Source: Luteibacter sp. OK325 (GTDB taxonomy: Bacteria > Pseudomonadota > Gammaproteobacteria > Xanthomonadales > Rhodanobacteraceae). From it: a DNA stretch of 64,000 nucleotides. This document shows, piece after piece, positions 42,507-51,430 of the stretch. How positions within the stretch are numbered: position 1 is the first letter of the stretch; every line of letters begins with the position of its first letter. Made by a program: the position numbers and the translations under genes. The notes beneath the pieces are model-generated. The model searched no databases, was not told where the DNA came from, and was given only the letters and a program-made list of their open reading frames with translations. The stretch spans positions 124,001-188,000 of the forward strand of contig NZ_QAOX01000004.1 of the NCBI RefSeq assembly GCF_003050935.1. The letters run 5' to 3'.

Positions 42507-43633
42507 CCGATCAGCTTCCGTGTCTTCATGCGTGCGGCCGCGAGCACCACCACGGCGTAACCGATGAGGATGACGCAATTCTTCAGGATCACCGGCCACA
42601 GGTTGCCGGCGAGGAACAGGCTCTTCAGCACTTCCATGTAGTGGGTGGCGGGAAGAATCCGACCCACCGCCTCCACGGCCAGCGGCATGTTACGCAGGTC
42701 GTAGATGAAGCCCGAGAGCATGAGGGCCGGCATGAAGCTGGTGACCAGGGCAAGCTGACTCGCGGTGAACTGATTCTTCGTCACCGCCGAGATCAACAGG
42801 CCGATGCCGAGCGCCACGAACAGGTAGAAGACCGACACCAGCAGGATCAGCCACAGCGAACCGTAGATCGGCACGTCGAAAAGGAAACGCGCCGCCAACA
42901 GGCACATCAGCAACCCGATCATGCCGACACCGAAATACGGGATGATCTTGGCAAGCAGGATCTCGAGCGGCCTCACCGGCGTCACGAACAGAGCCTCCAG
43001 CGTGCCGCGTTCCCATTCGCGTGCCATCACCAGCGCGGTGAGGAAGGCGCCGACCAGGGTGGTGATGAGCACGATGAGGCCCGGCACGAGGAACCAGGTA
43101 CTCGTGTTGGCTTCGTTGAACCACAGGCGCTGCTCGAGGTACACGCTCCCCACCGACGCTCCCGGCGAGGCGCCGGAGCGGTCACCCTGAAGCACGGTTG
43201 ATTGCGCCAACGCACTCTGCACATAGCCTTCAATCGTGCGTGCCGTATTGGCGTCGGCGCCGTGCAGGATCAGCTGCGCGTGGGCATCGCCCAGACCCAG
43301 GCGTCGGGAAAAGTCGGACGGTAAGCGCAGGATGGCGTCGACCTTCCGGTCCAGCATGAGAGCCTCGGCGTCATGCATGCTGTTGACCACCCTCGGCGCC
43401 AGATAGGGCGACAGCCGCAGGCCGGCGATCATGTCGTTGGCGGTCACGGAATGGTCTTCCATGACAACGGCGACCGGTGCGTTCTTCACGTCGAAGGAGA
43501 GTCCATAGCCGAAGATCAGGATCAGGACGGCCGGAAGCGCAATGCCCATCATGAGGTTGCTGCGATCGCGCAGCAGCTGTTTCACTTCCTTACGGGTCAG
43601 CGCCAGGAGACGCTGCCAGAAGCCGCCGTTCAT
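42503..43633 (-). CDS. ABC-2 type permease (YbhS-like)
   Basis: This 376-aa protein has the same architecture as its neighbour: an N-terminal helix (about 24-44), a periplasmic domain (about 50-170) and five C-terminal helices, with AREWERGTLEALFVTPVRPLEILLAK. It overlaps the ATPase gene stop by 4 nt and the second permease start by 4 nt. The two permeases are likely a heterodimer. Confidence 0.9.
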   Translation of the reverse strand: MNGGFWQRLLALTRKEVKQLLRDRSNLMMGIALPAVLILIFGYGLSFDVKNAPVAVVMEDHSVTANDMIAGLRLSPYLAPRVVNSMHDAEALMLDRKVDAILRLPSDFSRRLGLGDAHAQLILHGADANTARTIEGYVQSALAQSTVLQGDRSGASPGASVGSVYLEQRLWFNEANTSTWFLVPGLIVLITTLVGAFLTALVMAREWERGTLEALFVTPVRPLEILLAKIIPYFGVGMIGLLMCLLAARFLFDVPIYGSLWLILLVSVFYLFVALGIGLLISAVTKNQFTASQLALVTSFMPALMLSGFIYDLRNMPLAVEAVGRILPATHYMEVLKSLFLAGNLWPVILKNCVILIGYAVVVLAAARMKTRKLIG

Positions 43634-45426
43634 GCCGCCTCCCGCGCACCGCCGCGTGACGCCTTGCGGTTCTGTTCGACGATGCCGATAAAGGCCTGCT
43701 CCATGTCGAAGGTGCGCGCGTCGGTTTCACCGGCCTGACGACGGATCTCCGCCGGCGTGCCGAGAGCGAGCACTTTGCCGGCATCCTGGATCACCACGCG
43801 ATCGCAATATTCGGCTTCTTCCATGAAATGCGTGGTGATGACGACCGTCGTCCCGGCCTCGGCCAGGGCGGTGATGCGTCGCCAGAACTCGCGTCGCGCC
43901 AGCGGATCCGCGCCGCTGGTGGGTTCATCGAGAAAGAGGATGTCCGGCGCATGCAGCAGGCCCGTGGCCATGGCCAGGCGTTGCTTGAACCCGCCGGGCA
44001 GCAAACCCGCCTGGGCATGCCCTGCATCGTCCAGTTCGAACTGCGACTTCACCGCGGCCATGCGTTCACGCAGGCGCGTGCCGGACAGGCCATAGGCTCC
44101 GCCGAAGAACGTCAGGTTCTCGTCGACCGTGAGGTTGCCGTAGAGCGCGAACTTCTGTGAGACATAACCGATCTGCTGGCGGGCATGGGCGCGTGCCTTG
44201 CGCAGGTCGTGGCCGGCGACGCGCAACGTGCCGCTGCTGGCGGGAAGCAGGCCGCACAGCATGCGAAACGTGGTGGTCTTTCCCGCACCGTTCGGGCCGA
44301 GCAGGCCAAAGATCTCGCCGCGGCTGACGGAGAAACTCGTGCGATCCACCGCGGTGAAATCGCCGAAGGTGCGGACCAGATCCTTTACCTCGATGACGGA
44401 CTGATCGGTCTTCGCCGAGGCAGGCTTCGATGTCGATGTCGACGTTGCAACGGCCGCCGCTGATGAAAGGTCGCGCTGTACTTTGGACCGCAACGCCAGC
44501 ATGAATCCGTCTTCGAGCGTCGGCGGCATCGGCTCAGCCCGCGATGCCCCCAGAACGCGCGCCAGGTCGGGATCGCCCTGCTCCACCGTCGCCCGGGTCC
44601 GGACGAAGTGCACCTTGCCGCCACGCGGCACCGCATCGACGGTATCGTCGTCGTCGAGCAGGCGTGCCTGCAGGTGGCGCGGTGCTTCGTCGGCGGGTGG
44701 CGTCACCGCAAAACAGAGGTCTTCGGCGGTATCCCGTATCGACTCAGGGGTTCCCTGCGCCAGCACCTTGCCGTCATGCAAGATGGCCACGTGCGCGCAG
44801 CGCGCCGCCTCATCCATGTACGACGTACTGACGAGCACGCTGAGGTTTTCTTCTCCCACCAGCTGTTCGAGGATCTCCCACAGCTCACGGCGCGACAGCG
44901 GATCGACGCCCACCGTAGGTTCGTCGAGGAGCAGAAGTTCAGGCGACCGCACCAGGGTGCAGGCCAGGCCGAGCTTCTGTTTCATGCCGCCGGAGAGCTT
45001 TCCCGCGGGGCGGCTCGTAAAACGCCCCAGGTCGGTCATCTCCATCAGGCGCTGGTAGCGCTTGCCGCGTACGTCCTGCGGTACCCCGTGGAGGTCGGCA
45101 TAGAGGTCCAGATTCTCCTGCACGCTCAGGTCGTCATACAGCCCGAAGCGTTGCGGCATGTAGCTGATCCGGTTCTGGATCGCCTGCGGGTCGGTAGCCG
45201 CGTCGATGCCAAGCACGGTCATCGTTCCCGTGTCGGCAACCATCAAGCCGGCGGCCAGTCGCAACAAGGTGGTCTTGCCTGCACCATCGGGGCCGACCAG
45301 CGCGGTGAGCGCCGCGCTCTTCACTTCGATGGAAACATCGTCAAGGGCGACGACGGTGCGGCCCGCCTTCTTGATGACGAAGCGTTTGCCGACCCCCTGC
45401 GCAACGAGTGCCACCGGCGTGTTCAT
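43630..45426 (-). CDS. Fused double-domain ABC ATPase (YbhF-like)
   Basis: This 598-aa protein contains two complete nucleotide-binding domains joined by a linker (about 305-350). Domain 1 has GPDGAGKTT, a KLSGGMKQKLGLACTL signature and LLLLDEPTVGVDP. Domain 2 has GPNGAGKTT, GLLPGGFKQRLAMATGL and ILFLDEPTSGADP. The fusion is typical of YbhF, which drives a YbhS/YbhR heterodimer. Start and stop overlap neighbours by 4 nt. Confidence 0.94.
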   Translation of the reverse strand: MNTPVALVAQGVGKRFVIKKAGRTVVALDDVSIEVKSAALTALVGPDGAGKTTLLRLAAGLMVADTGTMTVLGIDAATDPQAIQNRISYMPQRFGLYDDLSVQENLDLYADLHGVPQDVRGKRYQRLMEMTDLGRFTSRPAGKLSGGMKQKLGLACTLVRSPELLLLDEPTVGVDPLSRRELWEILEQLVGEENLSVLVSTSYMDEAARCAHVAILHDGKVLAQGTPESIRDTAEDLCFAVTPPADEAPRHLQARLLDDDDTVDAVPRGGKVHFVRTRATVEQGDPDLARVLGASRAEPMPPTLEDGFMLALRSKVQRDLSSAAAVATSTSTSKPASAKTDQSVIEVKDLVRTFGDFTAVDRTSFSVSRGEIFGLLGPNGAGKTTTFRMLCGLLPASSGTLRVAGHDLRKARAHARQQIGYVSQKFALYGNLTVDENLTFFGGAYGLSGTRLRERMAAVKSQFELDDAGHAQAGLLPGGFKQRLAMATGLLHAPDILFLDEPTSGADPLARREFWRRITALAEAGTTVVITTHFMEEAEYCDRVVIQDAGKVLALGTPAEIRRQAGETDARTFDMEQAFIGIVEQNRKASRGGAREAA

Positions 45427-46436
45427 GGCTGCGCCGCGACCGTACCCGGCAGCTCCACGGTGGCCGGCATGCCCATGCGCAGGCGGTCATCCGGATCCTC
45501 GACATTGATGCGCACTTCGTAGACCAGGCTGGTCCGCAGCTCGTTGGTCTCCACGTTCTTCGGCGTGAACTCGGCCACCGACGAGATGTAGCCGATGCGA
45601 CCGTCGACCGGATGCCCGGGTGCGCTATCGGTCGTCACGCGAGCTGACTGCCCCGGCTTGATCAAACTGAGGTTGGTTTCGGACACATAGGCACGCACCC
45701 ACTTCGGATGGACCAGGGCCAGGGCATAGGCCGGCCGCTGCGGCGATGCCATGTCGCCCGGCTCGAGCAAGCGGCTGCGCACCACGGCGTCGGAAGGCGC
45801 CTTGAGCACCGCGTCGTCGAGCTGCTGCTTCGTTACCGCGCTGTCGGCCATGGCGGCATCGCGCTGGGCGCGCGCTTCGTCGATGTCTTCCTTGCGCGGG
45901 CCGGCCACGGAGAGATCCTGGGCCTTGCGCTGGGCATCCAGCTTCGCATCGGCCGAGCCGGCGGCTGCGACGGCATCGTCGAGCTCTTCACGACTCACGG
46001 CGCGACCGGCCGTGCCCTGGCTGATCGCCCGAAGGCGGTCGAGCGTCTGGTGCGCCTTGCGTGCGTCGGCGACAGCGGCACGTACATTGGCGTCGGCCTG
46101 GGCGATCTCCTGCGGCCGATTGCCCGCCTCCATCCGGCGAAGCACTTCGTCCTGCACAGCAAGCTGGGCCTGCGATCTGGCCAGTCGCAATGTCAGCGTG
46201 GTCGTGTCCAGGGTGGCGAGCACCTGCCCGGCGGTGACCCGGTCCCCTTCGTTCACCCGCATCTGCAGGATCCGCTCGTTGGCGTTGAAGGCCAGCGAGA
46301 CCTGACGGATGTCCACGTTGCCATGCAGAACGATGGCCTCGGGTGCCTTGGGACGCATGAGCCACCAGATCGCAGCGCCTACGGCGACAACGAGGACGAC
46401 AGCGGCGACAACGATGCCTGGCTTGGGTTTGGGCAT
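45423..46436 (-). CDS. HlyD/YbhG-type membrane fusion protein
   Basis: This 337-aa protein has one membrane helix (about 8-26), a barrel-sandwich (lipoyl-like) half (FNANERILQMRVNEGDRVTAGQVLATLDT), a long helical hairpin (about 85-210), then LKAPSDAVVRSRLLEPGDM and a beta-barrel domain. It bridges the inner-membrane ABC exporter and the outer-membrane factor. It is first in the operon and is divergent from the TetR-type gene, sharing the operator at 46489-46512. Confidence 0.92.
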   Translation of the reverse strand: MPKPKPGIVVAAVVLVVAVGAAIWWLMRPKAPEAIVLHGNVDIRQVSLAFNANERILQMRVNEGDRVTAGQVLATLDTTTLTLRLARSQAQLAVQDEVLRRMEAGNRPQEIAQADANVRAAVADARKAHQTLDRLRAISQGTAGRAVSREELDDAVAAAGSADAKLDAQRKAQDLSVAGPRKEDIDEARAQRDAAMADSAVTKQQLDDAVLKAPSDAVVRSRLLEPGDMASPQRPAYALALVHPKWVRAYVSETNLSLIKPGQSARVTTDSAPGHPVDGRIGYISSVAEFTPKNVETNELRTSLVYEVRINVEDPDDRLRMGMPATVELPGTVAAQP

Positions 46437-46488
46437 GGGATGGGCGCTCGACCTGGGGAATGCCGGCAGTCTAGGCCGACTTTTTCAA

Positions 46489-46512
46489 TAAATCAAATGC
46501 AAATTTGAATTA
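46489..46512. promoter_or_regulatory. Inverted repeat in the divergent promoter (candidate TetR/CecR operator)
   Basis: TAAATCAAAT and ATTTGAATTA form a 10-4-10 inverted repeat with a perfect 6-bp inner arm (TCAAAT/ATTTGA) and nine of ten pairs overall. It lies in the 106-bp AT-rich gap between the exporter operon and the TetR-type gene, which is where a repressor controlling both would bind. Confidence 0.65.
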
Positions 46513-46542
46513 TATCTTTGCCGATTCCTCTACAATGGACCC

Positions 46543-47217
46543 ATGGCCGACCAGCATCTTCCAAAATCGCACGCCGCGAAACGGGCCCCCCGGCAGGACG
46601 GCGAGAACACCCGCTTCCACCTCCTGGACGTGGCCGGCCGGCTCTTCGCCGAGCACGGCTACCTGGGCACCTCCAGCAAGGACATCTGCCTGCGCGCGGG
46701 GGTGAACATCGCCGCGGTGAACTACCACTTCGGCAGCCGCGATGGCCTGTATGGCGCTGTGCTGGTCGAAGCCCATCGACAGGTGGTCAGCCAGGAATCG
46801 CTGCTTGCCTTCGTGCAGTCGGACCTGGGCGCGCGGGACAAGCTTCGCGGACTTATCAGCCATTTCGTCGCGCAGGCCGGACAAGGCGAAAAATCGTGGG
46901 GCTTCCGTGTCGTGCTACGCGAGATGATGTCGCCCTCGCCCATGGCTTCCACGCTGATCAACGAGGCCATCGCGCCGAAGGCAGGCATCGTCGCCGGCCT
47001 GATGGCGGGCTATCTGAATCTGCCGATCAGCCATCCCGCCGTACAGCGCGGAATGATGATGACCATCGTGCCGTGCATCACCATGTTGCTCGGACCCGAA
47101 GGCCTGCGCACCACGGTGCTACCTGCATTGAATCCCACCTCGGAGGGACTGGTCGAGGACATGACGACCTTCGTGCTTGCCGGTCTCGATGCCCTTGCGG
47201 CGGCTCACGCCAGCTAG
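46543..47217 (+). CDS. TetR-family regulator of the CecR (YbiH) type
   Basis: This 224-aa protein has an N-terminal TetR helix-turn-helix domain (about 22-70: FAEHGYLGTSSKDICLRAGVNIAAVNYHFGSRDGLY) and a CecR-type C-terminal ligand domain (FRVVLREMMSPSPM). It is divergent from a ybhGFSR-like operon, the same arrangement as ybiH-ybhGFSR in E. coli, where CecR represses the exporter. It probably represses both itself and the exporter through the inverted repeat upstream. The inducer is unknown. Confidence 0.9.
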   Translation: MADQHLPKSHAAKRAPRQDGENTRFHLLDVAGRLFAEHGYLGTSSKDICLRAGVNIAAVNYHFGSRDGLYGAVLVEAHRQVVSQESLLAFVQSDLGARDKLRGLISHFVAQAGQGEKSWGFRVVLREMMSPSPMASTLINEAIAPKAGIVAGLMAGYLNLPISHPAVQRGMMMTIVPCITMLLGPEGLRTTVLPALNPTSEGLVEDMTTFVLAGLDALAAAHAS

Positions 47218-47321
47218 CGACCGATTGGCCGGCACGAGGTCGGCATCTTCGCGGGACGACGGTTCAGCCACTTATACCCCGATGCACGGCATCTCCACCG
47301 GTTCGGACGATAATCGTCGCC

Positions 47322-49958
47322 ATGAAAAAGCGTCCTGCCCCCATGGCCTCCGTGCACGACAACGGCTTCGTCCGCGTCCGCGGCGCCCGCGAGCACAATC
47401 TGAAGAACATCGACGTAGCCGTGCCGCGCGATGCGCTGGTGGTGTTCTCGGGCGTCTCGGGATCCGGCAAGTCCTCGCTGGCCTTCGGCACGATGTACGC
47501 GGAAGCGCAACGCCGTTACTTCGAATCCGTCGCACCGTACGCGCGGCGCCTGATCGACCAGGTGGGTGTGCCCGACGTTGACGACATTGAAGGCCTGCCA
47601 CCGGCCGTGGCGCTGCAGCAACAGCGCGGCACTCCCGGCACACGGTCTTCGGTCGGCAGCGTCACCACGCTCTCCAGCCTGGTACGCATGCTCTATTCGC
47701 GCGCAGGCAGCTATCCGGCGAAGCAGCCGATGCTTTTCGCCGAGGACTTTTCGCCGAACACGCCCCAGGGTGCCTGCCCGAACTGCCACGGTCTCGGCCG
47801 CGTGTACGAGGTGACCGAACAGACGATGGTTCCCGATCCGTCGCTGACCATCCGCGAACGTGCTATCGCTTCCTGGCCGCCCGCGTGGCACGGACAGAAC
47901 CTGCGCGACATCCTGGTGACGCTGGGCTACGACGTGGACATCCCCTGGCGTGATCTGCCGAAGAAGCAGCGCGACTGGATCCTGTTCACCGAGGAGCAAC
48001 CCGTAGCACCGGTGTACGCGGGATTCACGCCCGCCGAGACGCGCGCGGCACTGAAGCGCAAGACCGAACCGAGTTACATGGGCACCTACATGGGAGCCCG
48101 TCGTTACGTGCTGCACACCTTCGCGACAACGCAGAGCCCGTTGATGAAGAAGCGCGTGTCGCGATTCATGATCGGCAGCCTCTGTCCGGTTTGCGACGGC
48201 AAGCGCCTCAAGCGCGAGGCGCTGTCGGTCACGTTCGCTGGTGTCGACATTGGCACGTTGTCCGCCATGTCGTTCGACCAGCTGGTCGAGACGCTGCGTC
48301 CTGCGGCCGAAGGGCGCTTCGATGAGCTCGCTGCGGCGGGCAAGGCCACGCAGAGCCGCGCTGCCGGCAAGCGCGATATCGCCAGGCGTGTCGCTGCCGG
48401 TGGGCTGGGACACGAAGGTTCCTCGGACGTGCGTCGCACGCCGAATCTCTCGGAAGAGAAGCGCATTGCCGCACAACGCATCGCCCAGGACCTCGTCGCA
48501 CGCATCGGCACGCTGCAGTCGCTCGGACTGGGCTATCTGTCGATGGACCGCAGTAGCCCTACCCTTTCGCCTGGAGAACTTCAGCGCTTGCGTCTTGCCA
48601 CGCAGATACGCAGCAATCTGTTCGGCGTCGTATACGTGCTCGACGAGCCCTCCGCGGGACTGCACCCGGCAGACGGCGAAGCGCTGTTCACTGCACTGGG
48701 ACAATTGAAGGCATCGGGAAACTCGATCTTCGTCGTCGAACACGACCTCGACATGATGCGTCGTGCCGACTGGCTGGTCGACGTGGGTCCGGATGCGGGT
48801 GAACGGGGTGGCGAGATTCTCTATAGCGGCCCACCTGCCGGATTGGCCAGGGTGACCGCTTCGCATACCGCGCGCTATCTGTTTGGCGACACGCGGGTCA
48901 CCCGACGCGCCCCGCGTCAGCCAAGCGGCTGGCTCGAACTGCGTAATGTCACGCGGAACAACCTCAGCCGGCTGGCTGCACGCTTCCCGCTCGGTACATT
49001 CACCTCCGTGACGGGCATTTCAGGATCAGGCAAATCAAGCCTGGTCAGCCAGGCCCTCGTGGAACTGCTGGGTGAGCACCTCGGACACGAGCCACGCGTT
49101 GTCGAGGACGAAGGCGACGACACGGAGCCGAGCGTGATCGCGACGACCACTGGCCACATCCACTCCGGCGCCGATGCTGTCACACGTCTCGTCCAGGTCG
49201 ACCAGAAGCCTATCGGACGAACGCCGCGCTCGAACCTCGCGACCTATACCGGTCTGTTCGACCACGTGCGCAAGCTGTTTGCCGCTACGAAGGCCGCGAA
49301 GGCGAAACGTTACGATGCAGGTCGCTTCTCGTTCAACGTAGCCAAAGGCCGCTGCGAGACGTGTGAGGGTGAAGGCTTCGTCAGCGTCGAGCTGTTGTTC
49401 ATGCCCAGCGTGTATGCGCCCTGCCCCACCTGCCACGGAGCGCGCTACAACGAGCAGACGCTGGCGATTCGCTGGAACGACCGGAACATTGCCGACGTGC
49501 TGCACATGACTGTGGAGGAGGCCTGCGAGTTCTTCGCCAGCGAAGCCAACGTGCTGAAGTCGCTACTGCTTCTTCGCGATATCGGCCTCGGCTACCTGCG
49601 CCTTGGCCAGCCGGCCACGGAGCTCTCCGGCGGTGAAGCCCAGCGCATCAAGCTCGCCACCGAGCTGCAACGCGCCCAGCGCGGCAGCAGTGTCTATGTC
49701 CTGGATGAACCCACGACGGGCCTTCATCCGTCGGATGTCGACAAGCTGGTCGCGCAACTCCAGGGGCTCGTCGACGCAGGTAATACCGTCATCGTCGTCG
49801 AGCATGAGATGCGCGTCGTGGCGGGCAGCGACTGGGTGATCGACGTGGGCCCGGGCGCTGGCGACCAGGGCGGAAAGATCGTCGCCGCCGGTACGCCTGA
49901 GGGCGTCGCGCGGTCGAAAGAGAGTCGTACCGCGCCTTATCTTGCAACCCTTCTGTAG
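47322..49958 (+). CDS. UvrA-like ABC ATPase, class II (UvrA2-type)
   Basis: This 878-aa protein is shorter than canonical UvrA (about 940 aa). It has two ABC modules with Walker [11 protein letters not shown] near residue 43 and SGSGKSS in the C-terminal half, UvrA signatures ([13 protein letters not shown] and [13 protein letters not shown]) and zinc-module cysteines CPNCHGLG and CETCEGEGF, then CPTCHG. Class-II UvrAs lack part of the UvrB-interacting region and are linked to DNA-damage or drug tolerance. The ATG at 47322 begins right before the first conserved module; no clear ribosome site is seen. The canonical uvrA is not in the window. Confidence 0.9.
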   Translation: MKKRPAPMASVHDNGFVRVRGAREHNLKNIDVAVPRDALVVFSGVSGSGKSSLAFGTMYAEAQRRYFESVAPYARRLIDQVGVPDVDDIEGLPPAVALQQQRGTPGTRSSVGSVTTLSSLVRMLYSRAGSYPAKQPMLFAEDFSPNTPQGACPNCHGLGRVYEVTEQTMVPDPSLTIRERAIASWPPAWHGQNLRDILVTLGYDVDIPWRDLPKKQRDWILFTEEQPVAPVYAGFTPAETRAALKRKTEPSYMGTYMGARRYVLHTFATTQSPLMKKRVSRFMIGSLCPVCDGKRLKREALSVTFAGVDIGTLSAMSFDQLVETLRPAAEGRFDELAAAGKATQSRAAGKRDIARRVAAGGLGHEGSSDVRRTPNLSEEKRIAAQRIAQDLVARIGTLQSLGLGYLSMDRSSPTLSPGELQRLRLATQIRSNLFGVVYVLDEPSAGLHPADGEALFTALGQLKASGNSIFVVEHDLDMMRRADWLVDVGPDAGERGGEILYSGPPAGLARVTASHTARYLFGDTRVTRRAPRQPSGWLELRNVTRNNLSRLAARFPLGTFTSVTGISGSGKSSLVSQALVELLGEHLGHEPRVVEDEGDDTEPSVIATTTGHIHSGADAVTRLVQVDQKPIGRTPRSNLATYTGLFDHVRKLFAATKAAKAKRYDAGRFSFNVAKGRCETCEGEGFVSVELLFMPSVYAPCPTCHGARYNEQTLAIRWNDRNIADVLHMTVEEACEFFASEANVLKSLLLLRDIGLGYLRLGQPATELSGGEAQRIKLATELQRAQRGSSVYVLDEPTTGLHPSDVDKLVAQLQGLVDAGNTVIVVEHEMRVVAGSDWVIDVGPGAGDQGGKIVAAGTPEGVARSKESRTAPYLATLL

Positions 49959-49985
49959 GAGCCGACTTGTCGCGCGATGGAAAAC

Positions 49986-50396
49986 TCAGGGCCGGGGCGG
50001 CGGCGTCGCCACGTAGATATTCACTTGCAATTCGTTTACTTGATACGTCTTTACAACGGATTCGACGGCCCTGAAGTCGATTCTCAATCTACCAGGAGAA
50101 ACCCACGTGACCCGAGGCTCATCACGCGTCATCGCGGGAACGTACTCGAACACCTCGATACGCCTTGCCTCCCCGCGCTTCACCAGGTAAAGCAACACCG
50201 TGTCCGAGTGCGCAAAGTTATCACAGATGGTTTCTTCGGTATGAAGAACGTAGTCGCTGGCGCCCGAAGCGGGCACTTCCCGATCGTCGTGAACACAGTC
50301 CTGGACCGGTGGCTCATCGTTGGAGCAGCCGACGATCATTAGCCAACAAAGCGCTGCGATCCATCGCAACGGGAACTTTCCGGAGATGATGTTCAA
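49986..50396 (-). CDS. Small lipoprotein after the RHS tip gene (candidate immunity protein)
   Basis: This 136-aa reading begins with TTG at 50396, just past the RHS tip stop at 50398-50400. It opens with a lipoprotein signal (ALCWLMIVGC, lipobox Cys24) followed by an acidic mature part, SNDEPPVQDC, and a beta-rich domain ending in Pro-rich ATPPPRP. No ATG start is available at a sensible place. I do not recognise the family. Its position directly after a variable RHS tip is where toxin immunity genes usually lie, but a toxin activity for the tip is not shown. Confidence 0.6.
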   Translation of the reverse strand: MNIISGKFPLRWIAALCWLMIVGCSNDEPPVQDCVHDDREVPASGASDYVLHTEETICDNFAHSDTVLLYLVKRGEARRIEVFEYVPAMTRDEPRVTWVSPGRLRIDFRAVESVVKTYQVNELQVNIYVATPPPRP

Positions 50397-50397
50397 G

Positions 50398-51428
50398 CTA
50401 GTGCGTGCCCTGTTGCGAAAAGATGAGATCAGATGGAGCGGACGGACGCCCGTGTGGGAAGTTCTTCGCCTGCGCACTTTGCCACCCCCTGACCCACCAT
50501 TGCGTCTGGCCTGGCGAGTTGGCATTACTTGAGTTTCTACGCGAGTACACCGCGCCGATGGTTTCTGTTTGGTGCAACGTATAGCCAGCCCCATTCATAT
50601 AAATGCCAACATTGAAGTTGGAAGCATTTGTGTAGGCACCGTAGAACACACCCTGACTGCGCTGGACATCATAAGTTCCTCCTTGCCCGATAGCCTGCTT
50701 GATGGAGGCGTACGAAGCATGATCGAAAATATTATCTTTATCCTTCACACCAGCCACATATACCGCACTGAAATCGTAGTTCCCTGGGGCATAAAATCCC
50801 GCACCGTCCATACTGGCAAAAAAGTATGCGCCGTCCGGGACGCCGTGGGAAATCTCATACTTGCCACTAGTCGGACCGTTGTTTTGACCTATTGAAGCGA
50901 TCGCGCCATCGTGGCTATCGTGGGAATCAAACGCGCACACGTTGGCCGCGCTGGCGCACGGGTCGGTCTCCCTTCCGTCACTATTCGTGTTTCGCCCATC
51001 CGGATCGACATTAGTAACCGGATTTCCGTTCGCGTAGACGAATCTGTTAGTTCGGAATACGCCCCCATTCGCAGGGGTTATCGGATCGACGCTTAGAAAG
51101 CGTCCGCGTCGGGGTCGTAATACCGAGCCTGCATGTAGATGAGCAGGCTGTCAGCGTCGAATAGGTGTCCCGTATAGCCAGGTCCTGCGGTGGGTGAACC
51201 CGCCGCCTGCGTGCCGTAAGGCTTGAAGTCGGCTGTGGCGATGATATTGCCCGACGCGTCGGCCAATATCAGGGGGGTCCCCTGCATGTCGGAATAATAA
51301 TAGGTCACTGTCGTCGTGGCGTTAACCGTTGCGACAGAAAGCGAGGACGCTACGACGGCGAGGATAAGCGAGTCGACTCCGCTCAGCCGACGCCTCGATG
51401 TGCGCATGATGGGCCGCATCGTCTTCAT
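50398..51428 (-). pseudogene. Secreted short RHS-core protein with variable C-terminus, frameshifted
   Basis: The intact gene would encode about 343 aa: a signal-like N-terminus (MKTMRPIMRTSRRRLSGV then a hydrophobic run), an RHS core (YYYSDMQGTPLILADASGN, YTGHLFDADSLLIYMQARYYDP), then GRFLSVDPITPANGG, FVYANGNPVTNVDPDGRN and a tip of about 190 aa (NVCAFDSHD to QQGTH). The reading frame breaks at RYYDP: the coding strand has GACGCGGACGC where GACGCGGGACGC would restore GRFLSVDP, so one G is missing at about 51104-51105. As it stands translation stops at 51093-51095. The ATG at 51428 comes just after the big RHS gene's stop and overlaps its Shine-Dalgarno region (GGGGGCTGAAG). The tip is unknown: Gly/Tyr/Asn-rich with a WWVRGW motif. 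Confidence 0.75.
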
Positions 51429-51430
51429 CT

